A stretch of 64,000 nt of DNA, taken from Pseudomonas fluorescens (GTDB taxonomy: Bacteria; Pseudomonadota; Gammaproteobacteria; Pseudomonadales; Pseudomonadaceae). This document shows, in pieces, positions 17,765 to 29,137 of this stretch (its first letter is position 1; the number at the start of each line of letters is the position of its first letter). The notes under the pieces were generated by a model. The model saw only the letters and a program-made list of their open reading frames with translations, did no database searches and was not told where the DNA came from. The position numbers and the translations under genes are program-made. The stretch spans positions 3,594,501 to 3,658,500 of the forward strand of contig NZ_CP012830.1 in assembly GCF_001307155.1 (NCBI RefSeq), written 5' to 3'.

Positions 17765-19662
17765 ATCGGCTCGGCAGGAACGGGGCTTACCAACGGTAAG
17801 CTGAGGACGAAAGCGGTACCACCGCTGGCCGGGTGCTCGACGCCGAGGTGACCGCCAGTGGCGGCCGCCAGGCTCGCCGACAGGGTCAGGCCAAGGCCCA
17901 GGCCCTGCTCGCCGGGTTTGGTGGTAAAGAAAGGTTCGAACAAATGCTTGCGGGCTTCGGCGTTGATACCGTGGCCGTTATCGCGGACGCGCAGGCGATA
18001 TTTGCCGTCGACAATGTCACCTTCCAGCCATAGTTCGGGCAATGGCTGCGCTTGCATGGCGTCCAGGGCGTTGCCAATCAGGTTGACCAGAATCTGTTCC
18101 AGGCGGGTCTGGTCGATCTGTACTTGCACGTCGCTGAACTCGCGGTGCAACAGCAAACGAGCGCTTTCAAGGCGTGCGCCGAGCAACTGCAAGGCGGCAT
18201 CTACCGCTTTACCGAGGCTGGCCTGGCCCTGATCGTCGCCGCGCCGGGCAAAGGAGCGCAGGCTGGCGGTAATCCGGCCCATGCGGTCGATCAGATCGTT
18301 GATGGTTTTCAGGTTGGCACTGGCGATGTCCAGCTGACCGCGCTCGAGAAAGCGCACGGTATTGCCGGACAAGGTACGCAACGCGGCCAGCGGCTGGTTC
18401 AATTCGTGGGCAATGCTGGTGGACATCTGGCCGATGGCCGCGAGTTTACCGGCCTGTACCAGTTCGTCCTGAGCCCGACGCAAGGTTTCTTCGGCCTGGC
18501 GCCGTTCGCGGATCTGGCTTTTCAGGCGCTCGTTGCTGGCCCGCAGGTCGGTAGTGCGTTCGGTAATCCTGCGTTCGAGCTGATTGTTGGCTTCTTGCAG
18601 CGCTTCGCGGGCGGCGAGGCGGGTGGCGATGACTTTGCGCCGTTCGTTCCAGGCAATCAGCAGGAACGCCACCAGCGCGAAGGCCACCGCGACCAGGATG
18701 CCCTGGTTGATCGCTTCCCGACGCAAATCCCCGAGCGGTGTGAGCAGGGTGAAATTCCACGGTGTATCGCTCAAGACGCGGGTCTGCGACAGGTAACTGA
18801 TTTCCTGTTCATCCGAGACCAGCTCGGCGTTGGCCGGGAAGGTGATTTTCTCCACGCCTTCGGACAGCCGCTCGCGGGCCAGCGGTTCCAGTTCGTTGAG
18901 CGGGTACCAGTAATATTGCAGGCTGCGGGCCAGGCGTTCCTTGGTGTCGTCGCTGAGCGGGCGAACCGATTTGAGCCGCCGCGCCGGGTCGCTGGACAGA
19001 ATGATGATGCCATTCTCGTCGCTGACGAAGGCTTCCAGGCGTGCACGCTGCCAGCGTTCTTCCATGGCTTCGAGGCGGACTTTGACCACTGCGACGCCGA
19101 TGATCTTGCCTTGCTCTTCCAGGCCATGGGCCAGGTAGTAACCGGGCTCGCCGTTGGTGCTGCCAATGCCGTAGAAACGACCGGGCTGACCGCGTACGGC
19201 ATTCTGGAAATACGCACGGAAGGACAGGTCTTCGCCTAGGTAGCTGTCGACATCGCGCCAGTTACTGGTGGCCAGTACCCGACCGGTGGTATCCATCACG
19301 TAGATTGCCCGACTGCGGCTGCGCCGGTTCAGGCCTTCGAGGTAATTGTTGACCGCTTGCCGGTGCTCGGGCGTAGGGTCGCCCAACAGTTCTGAAACAC
19401 TCGATTCGAGTTCCAGCAGGCTGGGCAGGTAGGTGTATTTGCTGATCTCGCTTTCGACCGCGCGGGCGTGCAGTTCCAGCTGACGTTGACCGTTCTCGCT
19501 CAGGCTGCGAATTCCGTAGTGCTCGCTGACCCAGAAGCCGAGGTAACCCAATCCGACCATCAGCAAGATGATCAGCGGTGGCAGGAACAGTTGGCGAATC
19601 AGACGAGGTTTCACGGCAAGTGATGGCGGCGCTGCGCGATAGAGAGTGGGGTCGCATTTCAT
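17761..19662 (-). CDS. aauS: DctB-type sensor histidine kinase AauS
   Basis: The kinase has 633 residues from the ATG at 19662, which has AAGG at a good distance; a GTG at 19665 is possible. Membrane helices are near residues 24-46 and about 305-325, enclosing a periplasmic double-Cache-like sensor of about 260 residues (VESEISKYTYLPSLLE onward). A coiled coil follows (LQEANNQLERRITERTTDLR), then the H-box SIAHELNQPLAAL, NLIGNALDAMQ and GLGLGLTLSASL. It resembles DctB and is the partner of AauR, sensing acidic amino acids. It lies downstream of aatP, separated by a REPIN. Confidence 0.92.
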
Positions 19663-19727
19663 CACAGATGCCTTGGGTCAACCAGTGTGGCGGCGGGCCT
19701 GCGCTCGTTTCAGTCGAGCGCAGGACC

Positions 19728-19871
19728 TGTGGCGAGGGAGCTTGCTCCCGCTGGGTCGCGAAGCGGCCCTAAAACCTGCCAATGCATTTAATCTGACACA
19801 CCGCACTGACTGGTTTACGACTGCTGTGCCCGAGCGCGGACCGGCCGGCGGGAGCAAGCTCCCTCGCCACA
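19728..19871. repeat. REPIN, class A
   Basis: TGTGGCGAGGGAGCTTGCTC on the left pairs with GAGCAAGCTCCCTCGCCACA on the right. It lies between aatP and aauS, which are transcribed in the same direction, so it may reduce read-through from the transporter operon into the sensor genes or stabilise the upstream mRNA. Confidence 0.88.
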
Positions 19872-19908
19872 AAGGCAGGCCCGCTCCAACAGGGAGCGGT
19901 TGCCGGTT

Positions 19909-20643
19909 TTAGTGCTGCAGAATCTTGTCGAGGAAGTGCTGCGCGCGGTCCGAGCGGGCGTTGATGTCGCCGAAGAACTCTTCCTTCTTGCAGTCTTCGA
20001 TGATTTTGCCCTGATCCATGAAGATCACCCGGTCCGCCACTTTACGGGCGAAGCCCATTTCGTGGGTTACGCACATCATGGTCATGCCTTCGTTGGCCAG
20101 TTGCACCATCACGTCGAGCACTTCATTGACCATTTCCGGGTCGAGCGCCGAGGTCGGTTCGTCGAACAGCATGACGATCGGGTCCATCGCCAGTGCACGG
20201 GCAATCGCCACACGCTGTTGCTGACCACCGGAGAGCTGGCCCGGGTGCTTGTGGGCGTGAGCCGAAAGGCCGACGCGCTCAAGCAGTTGCAGGCCCTTTT
20301 TGGTGGCTTCTTCCTTGCTGCGGCCCAACACCTTGATCTGCGCGATGGTCAGGTTTTCGGTGATGGTCAGGTGCGGGAACAGTTCGAAATGCTGGAACAC
20401 CATGCCAACGCGCGAGCGCAGTTTCGGCAGGTCGGTCTTCGGGTCGGCGATGGAGGTGCCATCGACCACCACGTCGCCTTTCTGGAACGGTTCCAGGGCG
20501 TTGACGCATTTGATCAGGGTGGATTTGCCGGAGCCAGACGGTCCGCACACCACAATCACTTCGCCTTTTTTGACCTCGGTGCTGCAATCAGTCAGTACCT
20601 GGAAGTCGCCATACCACTTGTTGACATTCTTGATAGAAATCAT
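19909..20643 (-). CDS. aatP: Glutamate/aspartate ABC transporter ATPase AatP
   Basis: This 244-residue ABC ATPase has Walker A GPSGSGKS (about residues 34-41), Q-loop [11 protein letters not shown], signature LSGGQQQR, Walker [13 protein letters not shown] and the switch His in VTHEMGFA. It powers import through AatQ/AatM of substrates delivered by AatJ, which prefers glutamate and aspartate in pseudomonads. The ATG overlaps the end of aatM by four bases. It is the last transporter gene before the aauSR pair. Confidence 0.95.
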   Translation of the reverse strand: MISIKNVNKWYGDFQVLTDCSTEVKKGEVIVVCGPSGSGKSTLIKCVNALEPFQKGDVVVDGTSIADPKTDLPKLRSRVGMVFQHFELFPHLTITENLTIAQIKVLGRSKEEATKKGLQLLERVGLSAHAHKHPGQLSGGQQQRVAIARALAMDPIVMLFDEPTSALDPEMVNEVLDVMVQLANEGMTMMCVTHEMGFARKVADRVIFMDQGKIIEDCKKEEFFGDINARSDRAQHFLDKILQH

Positions 20644-21311
20644 ACGGCAAACCTTTTTTGCAGACGCTTGACCAGCCGTGAGGCGGCAAAGCTGATTGTG
20701 AAGTACACGAGACCTGCGATGATCAGGAACTCATTGGCGCGGCCGATGATGTCGCCACTGGCCCGCGTAGCATTGAGGAAGTCCACCAGGCCGACCGTGT
20801 AGACCAGCGAGGTATCCTGAAACAGGATGATGCTTTGTTGCAGCAACAGCGGAGTCATCTTGCGAAACGCTTGCGGCAGGATGATCAGGCGCATCATCTG
20901 GCCGTAGCCCATGCCCAAGGCCTTGGCTGCGCCCATCTGTCCCTTGGGAATCGACTGCACGCCGGCCCGGACGATTTCGCAGAAGTACGCCGCTTCGAAC
21001 ATCATGAAGGCCACGATGCACGAGGTGAATGCACCAATCGGCGTGTCTTCGCCGGTGATCCAGCGCAGCACGAACGGTACCGCCAGGTAGAACCAGGTGA
21101 TCACCAGCAGCAGCGGGATCGAGCGGAAGTAGTTCACGTAAGCGCCGGCAATGTTCGACAGCAGCTTGCTGTGGGACAGGCGCATCAGCGCCAGGAGAGT
21201 GCCGAGGATGATCCCGCCGACGACGCCGAGTACCGTCAGTTGCAGGGTCATGACCATGCCGTTCCACATGCCGGGGACGGCCTGTACGACGCCACTGAAA
21301 TCGAGATCCAT
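20640..21311 (-). CDS. aatM: Acidic amino acid ABC permease AatM
   Basis: This 223-residue permease of the HisMQ/GltK type has about five membrane helices. The EAA loop that docks on the ATPase appears as [23 protein letters not shown]. Its ATG overlaps the aatQ stop by one base. Together with AatQ it forms the channel. Confidence 0.93.
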   Translation of the reverse strand: MDLDFSGVVQAVPGMWNGMVMTLQLTVLGVVGGIILGTLLALMRLSHSKLLSNIAGAYVNYFRSIPLLLVITWFYLAVPFVLRWITGEDTPIGAFTSCIVAFMMFEAAYFCEIVRAGVQSIPKGQMGAAKALGMGYGQMMRLIILPQAFRKMTPLLLQQSIILFQDTSLVYTVGLVDFLNATRASGDIIGRANEFLIIAGLVYFTISFAASRLVKRLQKRFAV

Positions 21312-22057
21312 TATTTACCCCCCACGGAAATCAGGCCGGGCACCGCAACTTTCTTCTCGACCATACGCATCAGCAGCATCAGGCTCATGTTCAGGGTGAA
21401 GTAGATCAGGGTCGCCAGGGTGAAGGCTTCGAACAGGTTGGCGGAGAACTCCGCGGTCTGTTTGGTCTGTGCAAGCAGCTCCATCAGGCCGATCAAGGAG
21501 GCGACGGAGGAGTTCTTGAAGACGTTGAGAAATTCCGAGGTAAGCGGCGGAATGACGATCCGGTAGGCTTGGGGCAGCAGCACATTCCAGTAGATTTGCG
21601 GCAGCTTGAAGCCCATGGCGCGGGCGGCCGATTCCTGGCCACGCGGCAGCGCCTGGATACCCGTGCGCACTTGCTCGCACACTCGGGCGGCGGTGAACAG
21701 GCCCAGGCACACGACGACGCTCAGGTAGGCCGAGGTGGTCGGATTCAGGTCCTGCTTGTACCAGTCCTGCAGGTTTTGCGGCAACAGGTCGGGCACCAGG
21801 AAGTACCAGATGAACAGCTGAACCAGCAGCGGTACGTTACGAAAGAGTTCCACATAGCAGGTGGCGATGCCCGATACCAGGCGATTCGGTACGGTACGCA
21901 TGACGCCGAGCACCGAGCCCAGCATCAGGGCGATGATCCAGGCCACGATGGCGATGGCGATGGTCCAGCCCAATCCCGTGATGAACCAGTCGAGATAGGT
22001 CTCGCTGCCCACGCCGGTGGACTTGAAGAACACGCCCCAATCCCAGTTGTAATTCAT
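21311..22057 (-). CDS. aatQ: Acidic amino acid ABC permease AatQ
   Basis: This 248-residue permease has the EAA loop ESAARAMGFKLPQIYWNVLL and several membrane helices (IAIAIVAWIIALMLGSVLG and others). Its N-terminus (NYNWDWGVFFKSTGVG) is the extended form found in GltJ/AatQ. It follows aatJ after a 191-base gap that holds a strong hairpin, a usual layout in which the binding protein is made in excess over the membrane parts. Confidence 0.93.
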   Translation of the reverse strand: MNYNWDWGVFFKSTGVGSETYLDWFITGLGWTIAIAIVAWIIALMLGSVLGVMRTVPNRLVSGIATCYVELFRNVPLLVQLFIWYFLVPDLLPQNLQDWYKQDLNPTTSAYLSVVVCLGLFTAARVCEQVRTGIQALPRGQESAARAMGFKLPQIYWNVLLPQAYRIVIPPLTSEFLNVFKNSSVASLIGLMELLAQTKQTAEFSANLFEAFTLATLIYFTLNMSLMLLMRMVEKKVAVPGLISVGGK

Positions 22058-22201
22058 TAGGGTCTCCCCTCAGATCGATCGATGTACAAGTGCCTGCCTG
22101 GGGAAACTCCGTTCCCTCTGATCTCGACGATCAGGCACACGCGATCGGCTCGACAACCACCGGTTCGAGTGTTTCCAGAAAGTGCCAGCAGGTAGTGACA
22201 G

Positions 22202-22233
22202 CCTCCTGAAAGGGCGCAGGCCCTGTCAGGAGG
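22202..22233 (-). terminator. Stem-loop between aatJ and aatQ
   Basis: CCTCCTGA and TCAGGAGG form an 8-bp outer stem and GGGC/GCCC extends it inside. No long T run follows on the minus strand. It begins 16 bases after the aatJ stop. Such hairpins commonly shield the 3' end of the binding-protein mRNA or partly terminate transcription. Confidence 0.7.
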
Positions 22234-22248
22234 TGGGTTAGTCAGAAA

Positions 22249-23163
22249 TCAGGATTTCTTTTCTTCAGCCGCTTTGTCGGTCGGGTTGGAGATCAGGGCC
22301 TTGAGCTCGTCGCTCATCGGGAACATCAGGTTCAGGTTTTTTGGCGGGATTGGCTGGGTGAACCACTTTCCGTAGATAGTGTTGATCTCGCCGGACTTGT
22401 AGGTCGCGACGATGGCGTCGTCTACAGCCTTCTTGAACGGCGCGTCGCCCTTGCGGACCATGCAGCCGTAGATTTCATAGGACTGAGCAGTACCGGTCAC
22501 GGCCCAGTCAGTCGGACTCTTGGCCTTGGCCATTTCACCGGCCAGCAAGGCGTCGTCCATCATGAAGGCGACAGCACGGCCCGATTCCAGCATCTGGAAG
22601 GATTCGCCGTGGTCTTTGGCGGAGATGACGTTCATGCCCATCTGCTTGTCGGCGTTCATCGACTTCAGAATGCGCTCGGACGTGGTGCCGGCGGTGGTCA
22701 CGACGTTCTTGCCCTTGAGGTCGGCGAAGTCTTTGTAGGTCGAGTCTTTTTTCGACAGCAGCTTGGTGCCGATTTCGAAGATGCCAACGGAGAAGTCAAC
22801 TTGTTGCTGACGCTCGGTGTTGTTGGTGGTGGAACCGCACTCGACGTCTACAGTGCCGTTTTGAACCAGTGGAATACGGGTTTGCGAGGTGACCAGGTTG
22901 TACTTGACCTTCAGGTTTGGCATGTCCAGGTCTTTCTTGATGGCTTCGACGATTTTCAGCTGAATATCGTGGGAGTAGCCGACCGGTACACCGGAAGCAT
23001 CTGCAATGTAGGAAAACGGAATAGAAGCGTCGCGATGCCCCAGGGTAATGGTGCCGGACTCTTTGATCTTTTTCAGGGTGCCGGTGAGTTCGGCGGCGAA
23101 AACTGGCGTGCTGATCAGAGCGGCCGTAATGGCTGCGCCCAGGATATGGGGAACGATGCGCAT
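22249..23163 (-). CDS. aatJ: Periplasmic glutamate/aspartate-binding protein AatJ
   Basis: This 304-residue solute-binding protein starts at ATG 23163 (RIVPHILGAAITAALIST) with a signal peptide cleaved near VFAAE. The mature part has the family motifs SGTITLGHRDASIPFSY, VECGSTTNNTERQQQVDFS and TTAGTTSERILKSM, as in GltI-type proteins. A longer open frame of 31 extra codons upstream has no conserved content. It is the first gene of aatJQMP and lies about 105 bases after a sigma-54 start site. Confidence 0.94.
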   Translation of the reverse strand: MRIVPHILGAAITAALISTPVFAAELTGTLKKIKESGTITLGHRDASIPFSYIADASGVPVGYSHDIQLKIVEAIKKDLDMPNLKVKYNLVTSQTRIPLVQNGTVDVECGSTTNNTERQQQVDFSVGIFEIGTKLLSKKDSTYKDFADLKGKNVVTTAGTTSERILKSMNADKQMGMNVISAKDHGESFQMLESGRAVAFMMDDALLAGEMAKAKSPTDWAVTGTAQSYEIYGCMVRKGDAPFKKAVDDAIVATYKSGEINTIYGKWFTQPIPPKNLNLMFPMSDELKALISNPTDKAAEEKKS

Positions 23164-23279
23164 CAAATTTTCCTCTACATTGTTTTTATATGGAGCCAGT
23201 TTGTCGGCTCTTTTGTACTGCTGAATGCCTTGACGGCTCCTGAAGTGTTGGCACATCAGGCATTCGTCCCAAGTTGTAG

Positions 23280-23296
23280 AGCATGAGTCGTGCCAG
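23280..23296 (-). promoter_or_regulatory. Sigma-54 promoter of aatJQMP
   Basis: On the minus strand the site reads CTGGCACGACTCATGCT. TGGCACG is the full -24 box and TGCT the -12 box, with exact 12-base GG-to-GC spacing. Its direction and position, upstream of aatJ and below two AauR-type palindromes, fit sigma-54 control by AauR. Confidence 0.82.
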
Positions 23297-23371
23297 TTCA
23301 GAATTTATCAATCAACTTATTGATTTTAAAGGATATTAAATTTTTACAGGATTGGATTCAGGACGTGATAG

Positions 23372-23416
23372 TCCGGTTAACCGAATCGACTGATGGGTCG
23401 CGTTCGGAAAACCGAA
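23372..23416. promoter_or_regulatory. Two AauR-type binding sites upstream of aatJ
   Basis: Two palindromes lie 31 bases apart centre to centre: TCCGGTTAACCGAA (23372-23385) and TTCGGAAAACCGAA (23403-23416). The second is a perfect match to TTCGG-N4-CCGAA, the motif reported for AauR in P. putida; the first has one change. They are about 75-135 bases upstream of the sigma-54 promoter, normal for an enhancer. The 379-base gap between aatJ and the next gene holds these sites and the promoter, plus an AT-rich stretch at 23298-23345; nothing else was recognised. Confidence 0.78.
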
Positions 23417-23542
23417 TGCAAAAATCGCAGCCCGCGGCAGCGCCTACGCTGGAATGCGATCCCCTGTGAGTTGCCGCAGACCGCGATGCTGATGATCTGA
23501 ATGGCAGCGGAGTTCTTCACCTTCATTGCGGGGTTTCAACGG

Positions 23543-24457
23543 ATGAAAGTCCTCGGCATCCTTTGCCTTCTCCTGACCCTCGGCGGTTGCAGCTCCTTGC
23601 TGTTCTACCCCGATCCCGGTCTGCCGTTTACCCCGCAAAGAGCCGGGCTTGAATACCGTGACATCACCTTGACCAGCGCTGACGGCGTGAAACTCAACGG
23701 TTGGTGGCTGCCGGCCAAAAAAGGCGTAGCGGTCAAGGGCACGGTGCTGCACTTGCACGGCAATGGCGGAAATCTCGCCGGGCATCTTGGGGCCAGCTGG
23801 TGGCTACCGAAGCAGGGTTACCAGGTGCTGCTGGTGGACTATCGCGGCTATGGGCTGTCGCAGGGTAAACCCGGCCTTCCGGCGATCTATCAGGACATCG
23901 ACGCTGCATTCAAATGGCTGGACCAGGCGCCAGAAGTTCAGGGCAAACCGTTGATCGTCCTGGGTCAGAGCCTTGGCGGTGCGCTGGTCGTGCATTATCT
24001 GGCTGAACACCCCGAGCGTCAGCCCCGGCTCAAGGCGCTGGTCCTCGACAGCGTGCCGGCCAGTTACCGGGATGTCGGGCGGTTTGCACTGAGTTCGTCG
24101 TGGATGACCTGGCCGTTTCAGGTGCCGTTGTCCTGGCTGGTGCCGGACGCCGACAGCGCGATCTACGCCATGCCGCAGCTCAATCGCGTGCCAAAACTGA
24201 TCTTCCACAGCATCGACGATCCGCTCGTGCCTCTTTCCAATGGCATCCGACTGTATCAAGCTGCGCCCGCGCCCAAGGTCCTGCAATTGACCCGAGGCGG
24301 GCACGTGCAGACCTTCAGCGTCCCGATCTGGCGCACTGTCATGCTGCGTTACCTCGATGACCCGCAGCACTTCAACGGTCTGCGCCGCTTGGGCGAAACG
24401 CCCAATTACCCGGCACCCCCGAATTCAGAAGTTGAACCTCCAGAGAGTCCGCAATGA
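23543..24457 (+). CDS. Alpha/beta hydrolase lipoprotein
   Basis: This 304-residue protein starts at ATG 23543, because KVLGILCLLLTLGGCSS then forms a lipoprotein signal with lipobox LGGC; the 14 codons upstream do not. It is a BEM46/YfhR-like alpha/beta hydrolase: HLHGNGGNLAGHLG (oxyanion site), LVDYRGYGLSQGKP, the nucleophile elbow GQSLGG, FHSIDDPLVP (acid) and GGHVQTF (His). It should be lipid-anchored in the envelope. Substrate unknown. The next small gene overlaps its stop by four bases. Confidence 0.88.
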   Translation: MKVLGILCLLLTLGGCSSLLFYPDPGLPFTPQRAGLEYRDITLTSADGVKLNGWWLPAKKGVAVKGTVLHLHGNGGNLAGHLGASWWLPKQGYQVLLVDYRGYGLSQGKPGLPAIYQDIDAAFKWLDQAPEVQGKPLIVLGQSLGGALVVHYLAEHPERQPRLKALVLDSVPASYRDVGRFALSSSWMTWPFQVPLSWLVPDADSAIYAMPQLNRVPKLIFHSIDDPLVPLSNGIRLYQAAPAPKVLQLTRGGHVQTFSVPIWRTVMLRYLDDPQHFNGLRRLGETPNYPAPPNSEVEPPESPQ

Positions 24458-24780
24458 GTGAAGAACGTAACGCCATCCCGCTGATCATCACCGGTATCTG
24501 CAGCATCCTCGGCACCGTCGGGGCCTTGTGGTTCTACGGTTACCTGCACTTCGCCAAACCGGAAGACGCGCTGCTGCTCAGCGACTTCACCATGCTCAAG
24601 ACCATACCGGGTGAAGACTACAAAGTCTCCCTGGAGCCGGCCGCGCAAGTCGCCCAGTGCGTCGATGGCGTACTGGTGCTGTTCGACACCGAACAGAAAG
24701 GCCTGACGGGTGTGCTGGTCAACAACAAGAAAAAAGCCGTGCGTTGCATGGGGCAAGAGACTCCGCAGCTCGAACAGTAA
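24454..24780 (+). CDS. Small membrane-anchored hypothetical protein
   Basis: This 108-residue protein has one N-terminal membrane helix (AIPLIITGICSILGTVGALWF) and a soluble C-terminal part with two cysteines (VAQCVDG and AVRCMGQ). I do not recognise a named family. It is translationally coupled (ATGA overlap) to the lipoprotein hydrolase, so the two probably work in the same place, in the envelope. Confidence 0.72.
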   Translation: MSEERNAIPLIITGICSILGTVGALWFYGYLHFAKPEDALLLSDFTMLKTIPGEDYKVSLEPAAQVAQCVDGVLVLFDTEQKGLTGVLVNNKKKAVRCMGQETPQLEQ

Positions 24781-24799
24781 TCCCAGCGACGTGAACCTT

Positions 24800-24931
24800 T
24801 GTGGCGAGGGAGCTTGCTCCCGCTGGCCTGCGAAGCAGGCCTGAAAGCCGTCACCTCGTTGTTTCAGATAGACCACCTCAGTCGAGTTACGACTGCTGTG
24901 GGGCCCGGCGGGAGCAAGCTCCCTCGCCACA
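24800..24931. repeat. REPIN, class A
   Basis: TGTGGCGAGGGAGCTTGCTC is mirrored by GAGCAAGCTCCCTCGCCACA. Inside, GGCCTGCGAAGCAGGCC forms its own small hairpin. It lies between convergent genes. Confidence 0.88.
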
Positions 24932-24936
24932 GGTCC

Positions 24937-25281
24937 TCAGTGTTTTTGCTTGCCGTTCTGAGCCGATAAATCGTGCAAATGGCGCCGCGACAATTCGAGA
25001 AAGCGCGGTGTCGGGCCAACGTCTTCGTAGAGCGGGTCGCCTTCCTCATCGGTTGCGACCACGTGCTGACCCTTGATGTAAGGGAAACTCGCTTCGAGCT
25101 CTTCCAGGGCGGCGCCGATCAGTTCGCCCAGCAGTTCTTCGGGGTGGCGTTTGGGGTACATCTCGGTAAGCGCCGCCAACCGCGCCGCGGCTTCGACGTC
25201 CAGGTGAATGGTGTAGCCGGTCTTGGTCAGACGGCCTTTGGCGGTTTCTTCCCAATGTTGGGCTAGCTCACGGATTTTCAT
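24937..25281 (-). CDS. Conserved hypothetical protein (often labelled pilin assembly protein)
   Basis: This 114-residue, acidic, mainly helical protein starts at ATG 25281 (KIRELAQHWEETAKGRLT). The stretch AARLAALTEMYPKRHPEELL looks like a short helix-turn-helix or ribbon-helix-type region and is followed by GELIGAALEELEASF. Similar Pseudomonas proteins are sometimes called pilin assembly proteins, but nothing here proves that. It is divergent from ppc with a 194-base gap. Confidence 0.65.
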   Translation of the reverse strand: MKIRELAQHWEETAKGRLTKTGYTIHLDVEAAARLAALTEMYPKRHPEELLGELIGAALEELEASFPYIKGQHVVATDEEGDPLYEDVGPTPRFLELSRRHLHDLSAQNGKQKH

Positions 25282-25475
25282 AATGACCTCAATAGGCACC
25301 TGCTGGTGGCAGGGGAGATGAGTGTCCGGCCGTGGCCGGTGGCAAGCCTTTGTACGGCTTATTCTTCAGACTAGCCCCAACCTTCAGGATTTACCGTCGA
25401 TTTGTCGTCTGACTTGTAAGAACCCGCTGTGGACGGCACTCTTGGAGTCGACCGCCATTCGCTGGAGAACTGCTG

Positions 25476-28106
25476 ATGACTGATATCGATGCACGCTTGC
25501 GCGAGGATGTTCACCTGCTGGGTGAGTTGTTGGGCAACACCATTCGTGAGCAGTACGGGGATGGCTTTCTCGACAAGATCGAGCTGATCCGCAAGGGTGC
25601 CAAGGCTGACCGTCGTGGCTCGACGGACGCCGAACTGCGCGCCAGCCTCAACCAGTTGACTGAAGATGAACTGCTGCCAGTGGCGCGAGCGTTCAACCAG
25701 TTCCTGAACCTGGCGAACATCGCCGAGCAATATCAGTTGATTCACCGCCGCGAAGAGTCCCAACCGGCACCGTTCGAGGCGCGGGTGTTGCCCGAACTGC
25801 TCGCCCGCCTGCGGGCTGAAGGGCATGGCAGCGACGCGCTGGCGCGGCAATTGGGACGGTTGGAGATCGAACTGGTGCTGACGGCGCATCCGACTGAAGT
25901 CGCCCGCCGGACCTTGATCCAGAAATACGACGCCATCGCCGCGCAACTGGCGGCACAGGATCACCGTGACCTGACCCGCGCCGAGCGCGAGCAGATCAAG
26001 TCGACCTTGCAGCGCCTGATCGCCGAAGCCTGGCACACCGAAGAAATTCGCCGCACCCGGCCGACCCCGGTCGATGAAGCCAAGTGGGGCTTTGCGGTGA
26101 TCGAGCATTCGCTGTGGCAGGCGATTCCCAACTACCTGCGCAAGGCCGACCAGGCGCTGCATGCGGCCACCGGTCTGCGCTTGCCGCTGGAGGCGGCGCC
26201 GATTCGCTTCGCCTCGTGGATGGGCGGCGACCGTGATGGCAACCCGAACGTCACGGCGGCGGTGACCCGTGAAGTGCTGCTGTTGGCGCGCTGGATGGCG
26301 GCCGACCTTTACCTGCGCGATGTCGATCAACTGGCCGCCGAGTTGTCGATGCAGCAGGCCAGCACCGCGTTGCGGGCCAAGGCTGGGGACAGCGCCGAAC
26401 CTTACCGTGCAGTGCTTAAACAACTGCGTGAACGCCTGCGCGCGACCCGTAACTGGGCGCAGGCATCCTTGACCGCAAGCACCCCGGCGCCGGCCGACGT
26501 GCTGCAAAACAACCGCGAGCTGCTGGATCCGCTGGAGCTGTGCTATCAATCGCTGCATGAATGCGGCATGGGCGTAATCGCCGATGGTCCGTTGCTCGAT
26601 TGCCTGCGTCGGGCGGTGACGTTCGGCCTGTTCCTGGTGCGACTGGACGTGCGCCAGGACTCATCGCGGCATGCGTCGGCGATGACCGAAATCACCGACT
26701 ACCTCGGGCTCGGTCGCTATGAAGACTGGGACGAGGACGCGCGCATCAGCTTCCTGATGGGCGAGCTGAACAATCGTCGACCACTCCTGCCGGCCTATTT
26801 CAAACCTTCGGCCGACACCGCCGAAGTCCTGGCGACGTGTCGCGAAATCGCCGCGGCGCCGGCGGCGTCGCTCGGCTCGTATGTGATCTCCATGGCGGGT
26901 GCTGCTTCGGACGTGCTCGCCGTGCAGCTGCTGCTTAAAGAGTCTGGCGTGCTGCGGCCGATGCGTGTCGTGCCGCTGTTCGAAACCCTCGCCGACCTCG
27001 ACAACGCCGGCCCGGTGATCGAGAAACTGTTGCTGCTGCCGGGTTACCGCTCGCGGTTGCAGGGCCCACAGGAAGTGATGATCGGTTATTCCGACTCGGC
27101 CAAGGACGCCGGCACCACGGCGGCGGCCTGGGCTCAGTACCGGGCGCAGGAACGCTTGGTGGATATCTGCCGCGAGCAACAAGTTGAACTGCTGTTGTTC
27201 CATGGTCGCGGCGGCACCGTGGGCCGTGGCGGTGGCCCGGCGCACGCGGCGATTCTGTCGCAGCCGCCGGGGTCGGTGGCCGGGCGTTTCCGTACCACCG
27301 AGCAAGGGGAAATGATTCGGTTCAAGTTCGGCTTGCCGGACATCGCCGAGCAAAACCTCAACCTGTATCTGGCGGCGGTGCTCGAAGCAACGCTGTTGCC
27401 GCCGCCACCGCCGGAACCCGCATGGCGCGGCCTGATGGACGAATTGGCGGCCGATGGCGTCAGCGCTTATCGCGCCGTGGTGCGGGAGAATCCGCAGTTC
27501 GTCGAGTATTTCCGTCAATCCACGCCCGAGCAGGAGCTGGGGCGCCTGCCGCTCGGCAGCCGTCCGGCCAAGCGTCGTGCTGGCGGGATCGAAAGCCTGC
27601 GGGCGATCCCGTGGATCTTCGGCTGGACCCAGACCCGCCTGATGCTGCCGGCCTGGCTTGGCTGGGAAGCGGCGTTGAGCAACGCCTTGGCGCGCGGTGA
27701 GGGCGAGTTGCTGGCGCAGATGCGTGAGCAGTGGCCGTTCTTCCGCACACGCATCGACATGCTGGAGATGGTGCTGGCCAAGGCTGACGCGGACATTGCC
27801 CAGTCCTACGACGAGCGATTGGTTGCGCCGGAATTGTTACCTTTGGGTGTGCATTTACGCGACCTATTGTCGCAGGCATGTGCCGTGGTCCTTGGCCTGA
27901 CCGGTCAGTCGCAGCTGCTGGCCCATAGCCCTGACACCCTGGAGTTCATCCGTTTGCGCAACACCTACCTCGATCCGCTACATCTATTGCAGGCTGAACT
28001 GTTGGCGCGCTCGCGACAGCCGGATGTGGTGCAGGGCAGCCCGGTGGAGCAGGCGTTGCTGGTGTCTGTGGCGGGGATTGCCGCCGGTTTGCGCAATACC
28101 GGCTAA
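25476..28106 (+). CDS. ppc: Phosphoenolpyruvate carboxylase
   Basis: PEP carboxylase adds bicarbonate to phosphoenolpyruvate, giving oxaloacetate to refill the TCA cycle. The 876-residue length is normal. Signatures are [14 protein letters not shown] (catalytic His), [29 protein letters not shown] and [18 protein letters not shown]. The C-terminus is LRNTG, matching the conserved RNTG/QNTG end. The ATG at 25476 follows GGAG. In Pseudomonas ppc commonly precedes adk, as here. Confidence 0.97.
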   Translation: MTDIDARLREDVHLLGELLGNTIREQYGDGFLDKIELIRKGAKADRRGSTDAELRASLNQLTEDELLPVARAFNQFLNLANIAEQYQLIHRREESQPAPFEARVLPELLARLRAEGHGSDALARQLGRLEIELVLTAHPTEVARRTLIQKYDAIAAQLAAQDHRDLTRAEREQIKSTLQRLIAEAWHTEEIRRTRPTPVDEAKWGFAVIEHSLWQAIPNYLRKADQALHAATGLRLPLEAAPIRFASWMGGDRDGNPNVTAAVTREVLLLARWMAADLYLRDVDQLAAELSMQQASTALRAKAGDSAEPYRAVLKQLRERLRATRNWAQASLTASTPAPADVLQNNRELLDPLELCYQSLHECGMGVIADGPLLDCLRRAVTFGLFLVRLDVRQDSSRHASAMTEITDYLGLGRYEDWDEDARISFLMGELNNRRPLLPAYFKPSADTAEVLATCREIAAAPAASLGSYVISMAGAASDVLAVQLLLKESGVLRPMRVVPLFETLADLDNAGPVIEKLLLLPGYRSRLQGPQEVMIGYSDSAKDAGTTAAAWAQYRAQERLVDICREQQVELLLFHGRGGTVGRGGGPAHAAILSQPPGSVAGRFRTTEQGEMIRFKFGLPDIAEQNLNLYLAAVLEATLLPPPPPEPAWRGLMDELAADGVSAYRAVVRENPQFVEYFRQSTPEQELGRLPLGSRPAKRRAGGIESLRAIPWIFGWTQTRLMLPAWLGWEAALSNALARGEGELLAQMREQWPFFRTRIDMLEMVLAKADADIAQSYDERLVAPELLPLGVHLRDLLSQACAVVLGLTGQSQLLAHSPDTLEFIRLRNTYLDPLHLLQAELLARSRQPDVVQGSPVEQALLVSVAGIAAGLRNTG

Positions 28107-28120
28107 GGTCTTTTGCGGGG

Positions 28121-28171
28121 TGTCGCAGGCAATTTTACTGCGACAAACGACCGGTCCGCGGGGGCCGGTCG
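28121..28171. terminator. Two tandem hairpins after ppc
   Basis: TGTCGCAG/CTGCGACA (8-bp arms, 9-base loop, 28121-28145) is followed by CGACCGG/CCGGTCG (7-bp arms, 28148-28171). No T run follows, so termination strength is uncertain; they start 14 bases after the ppc stop. The rest of the 290-base gap to adk holds no gene that I can support. Confidence 0.5.
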
Positions 28172-28234
28172 CGCTTGTCAGGCGACACTTTGTTATGGGG
28201 TTGCGACTTGGATCGCCTCCTCGCCAGGGTATAA

Positions 28235-29044
<810 letters not shown>

Positions 29045-29066
29045 GAAAGCTGATTTGCTTTACCTA

Positions 29067-29096
29067 CAACGGCCCGCTTGCGGGCCGTTGTTGTTT
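29067..29096 (+). terminator. Rho-independent terminator of adk
   Basis: CAACGGCCCGC and GCGGGCCGTTG pair perfectly (11 bp) around a 2-base TT loop region and are followed by TTGTTT. It ends 42 bases before tsaB, so tsaB probably has its own promoter or relies on read-through. Confidence 0.85.
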
Positions 29097-29137
29097 ATAC
29101 TGGCGGACTTTTTCCAACTCTCTTTACGGAAACATCG

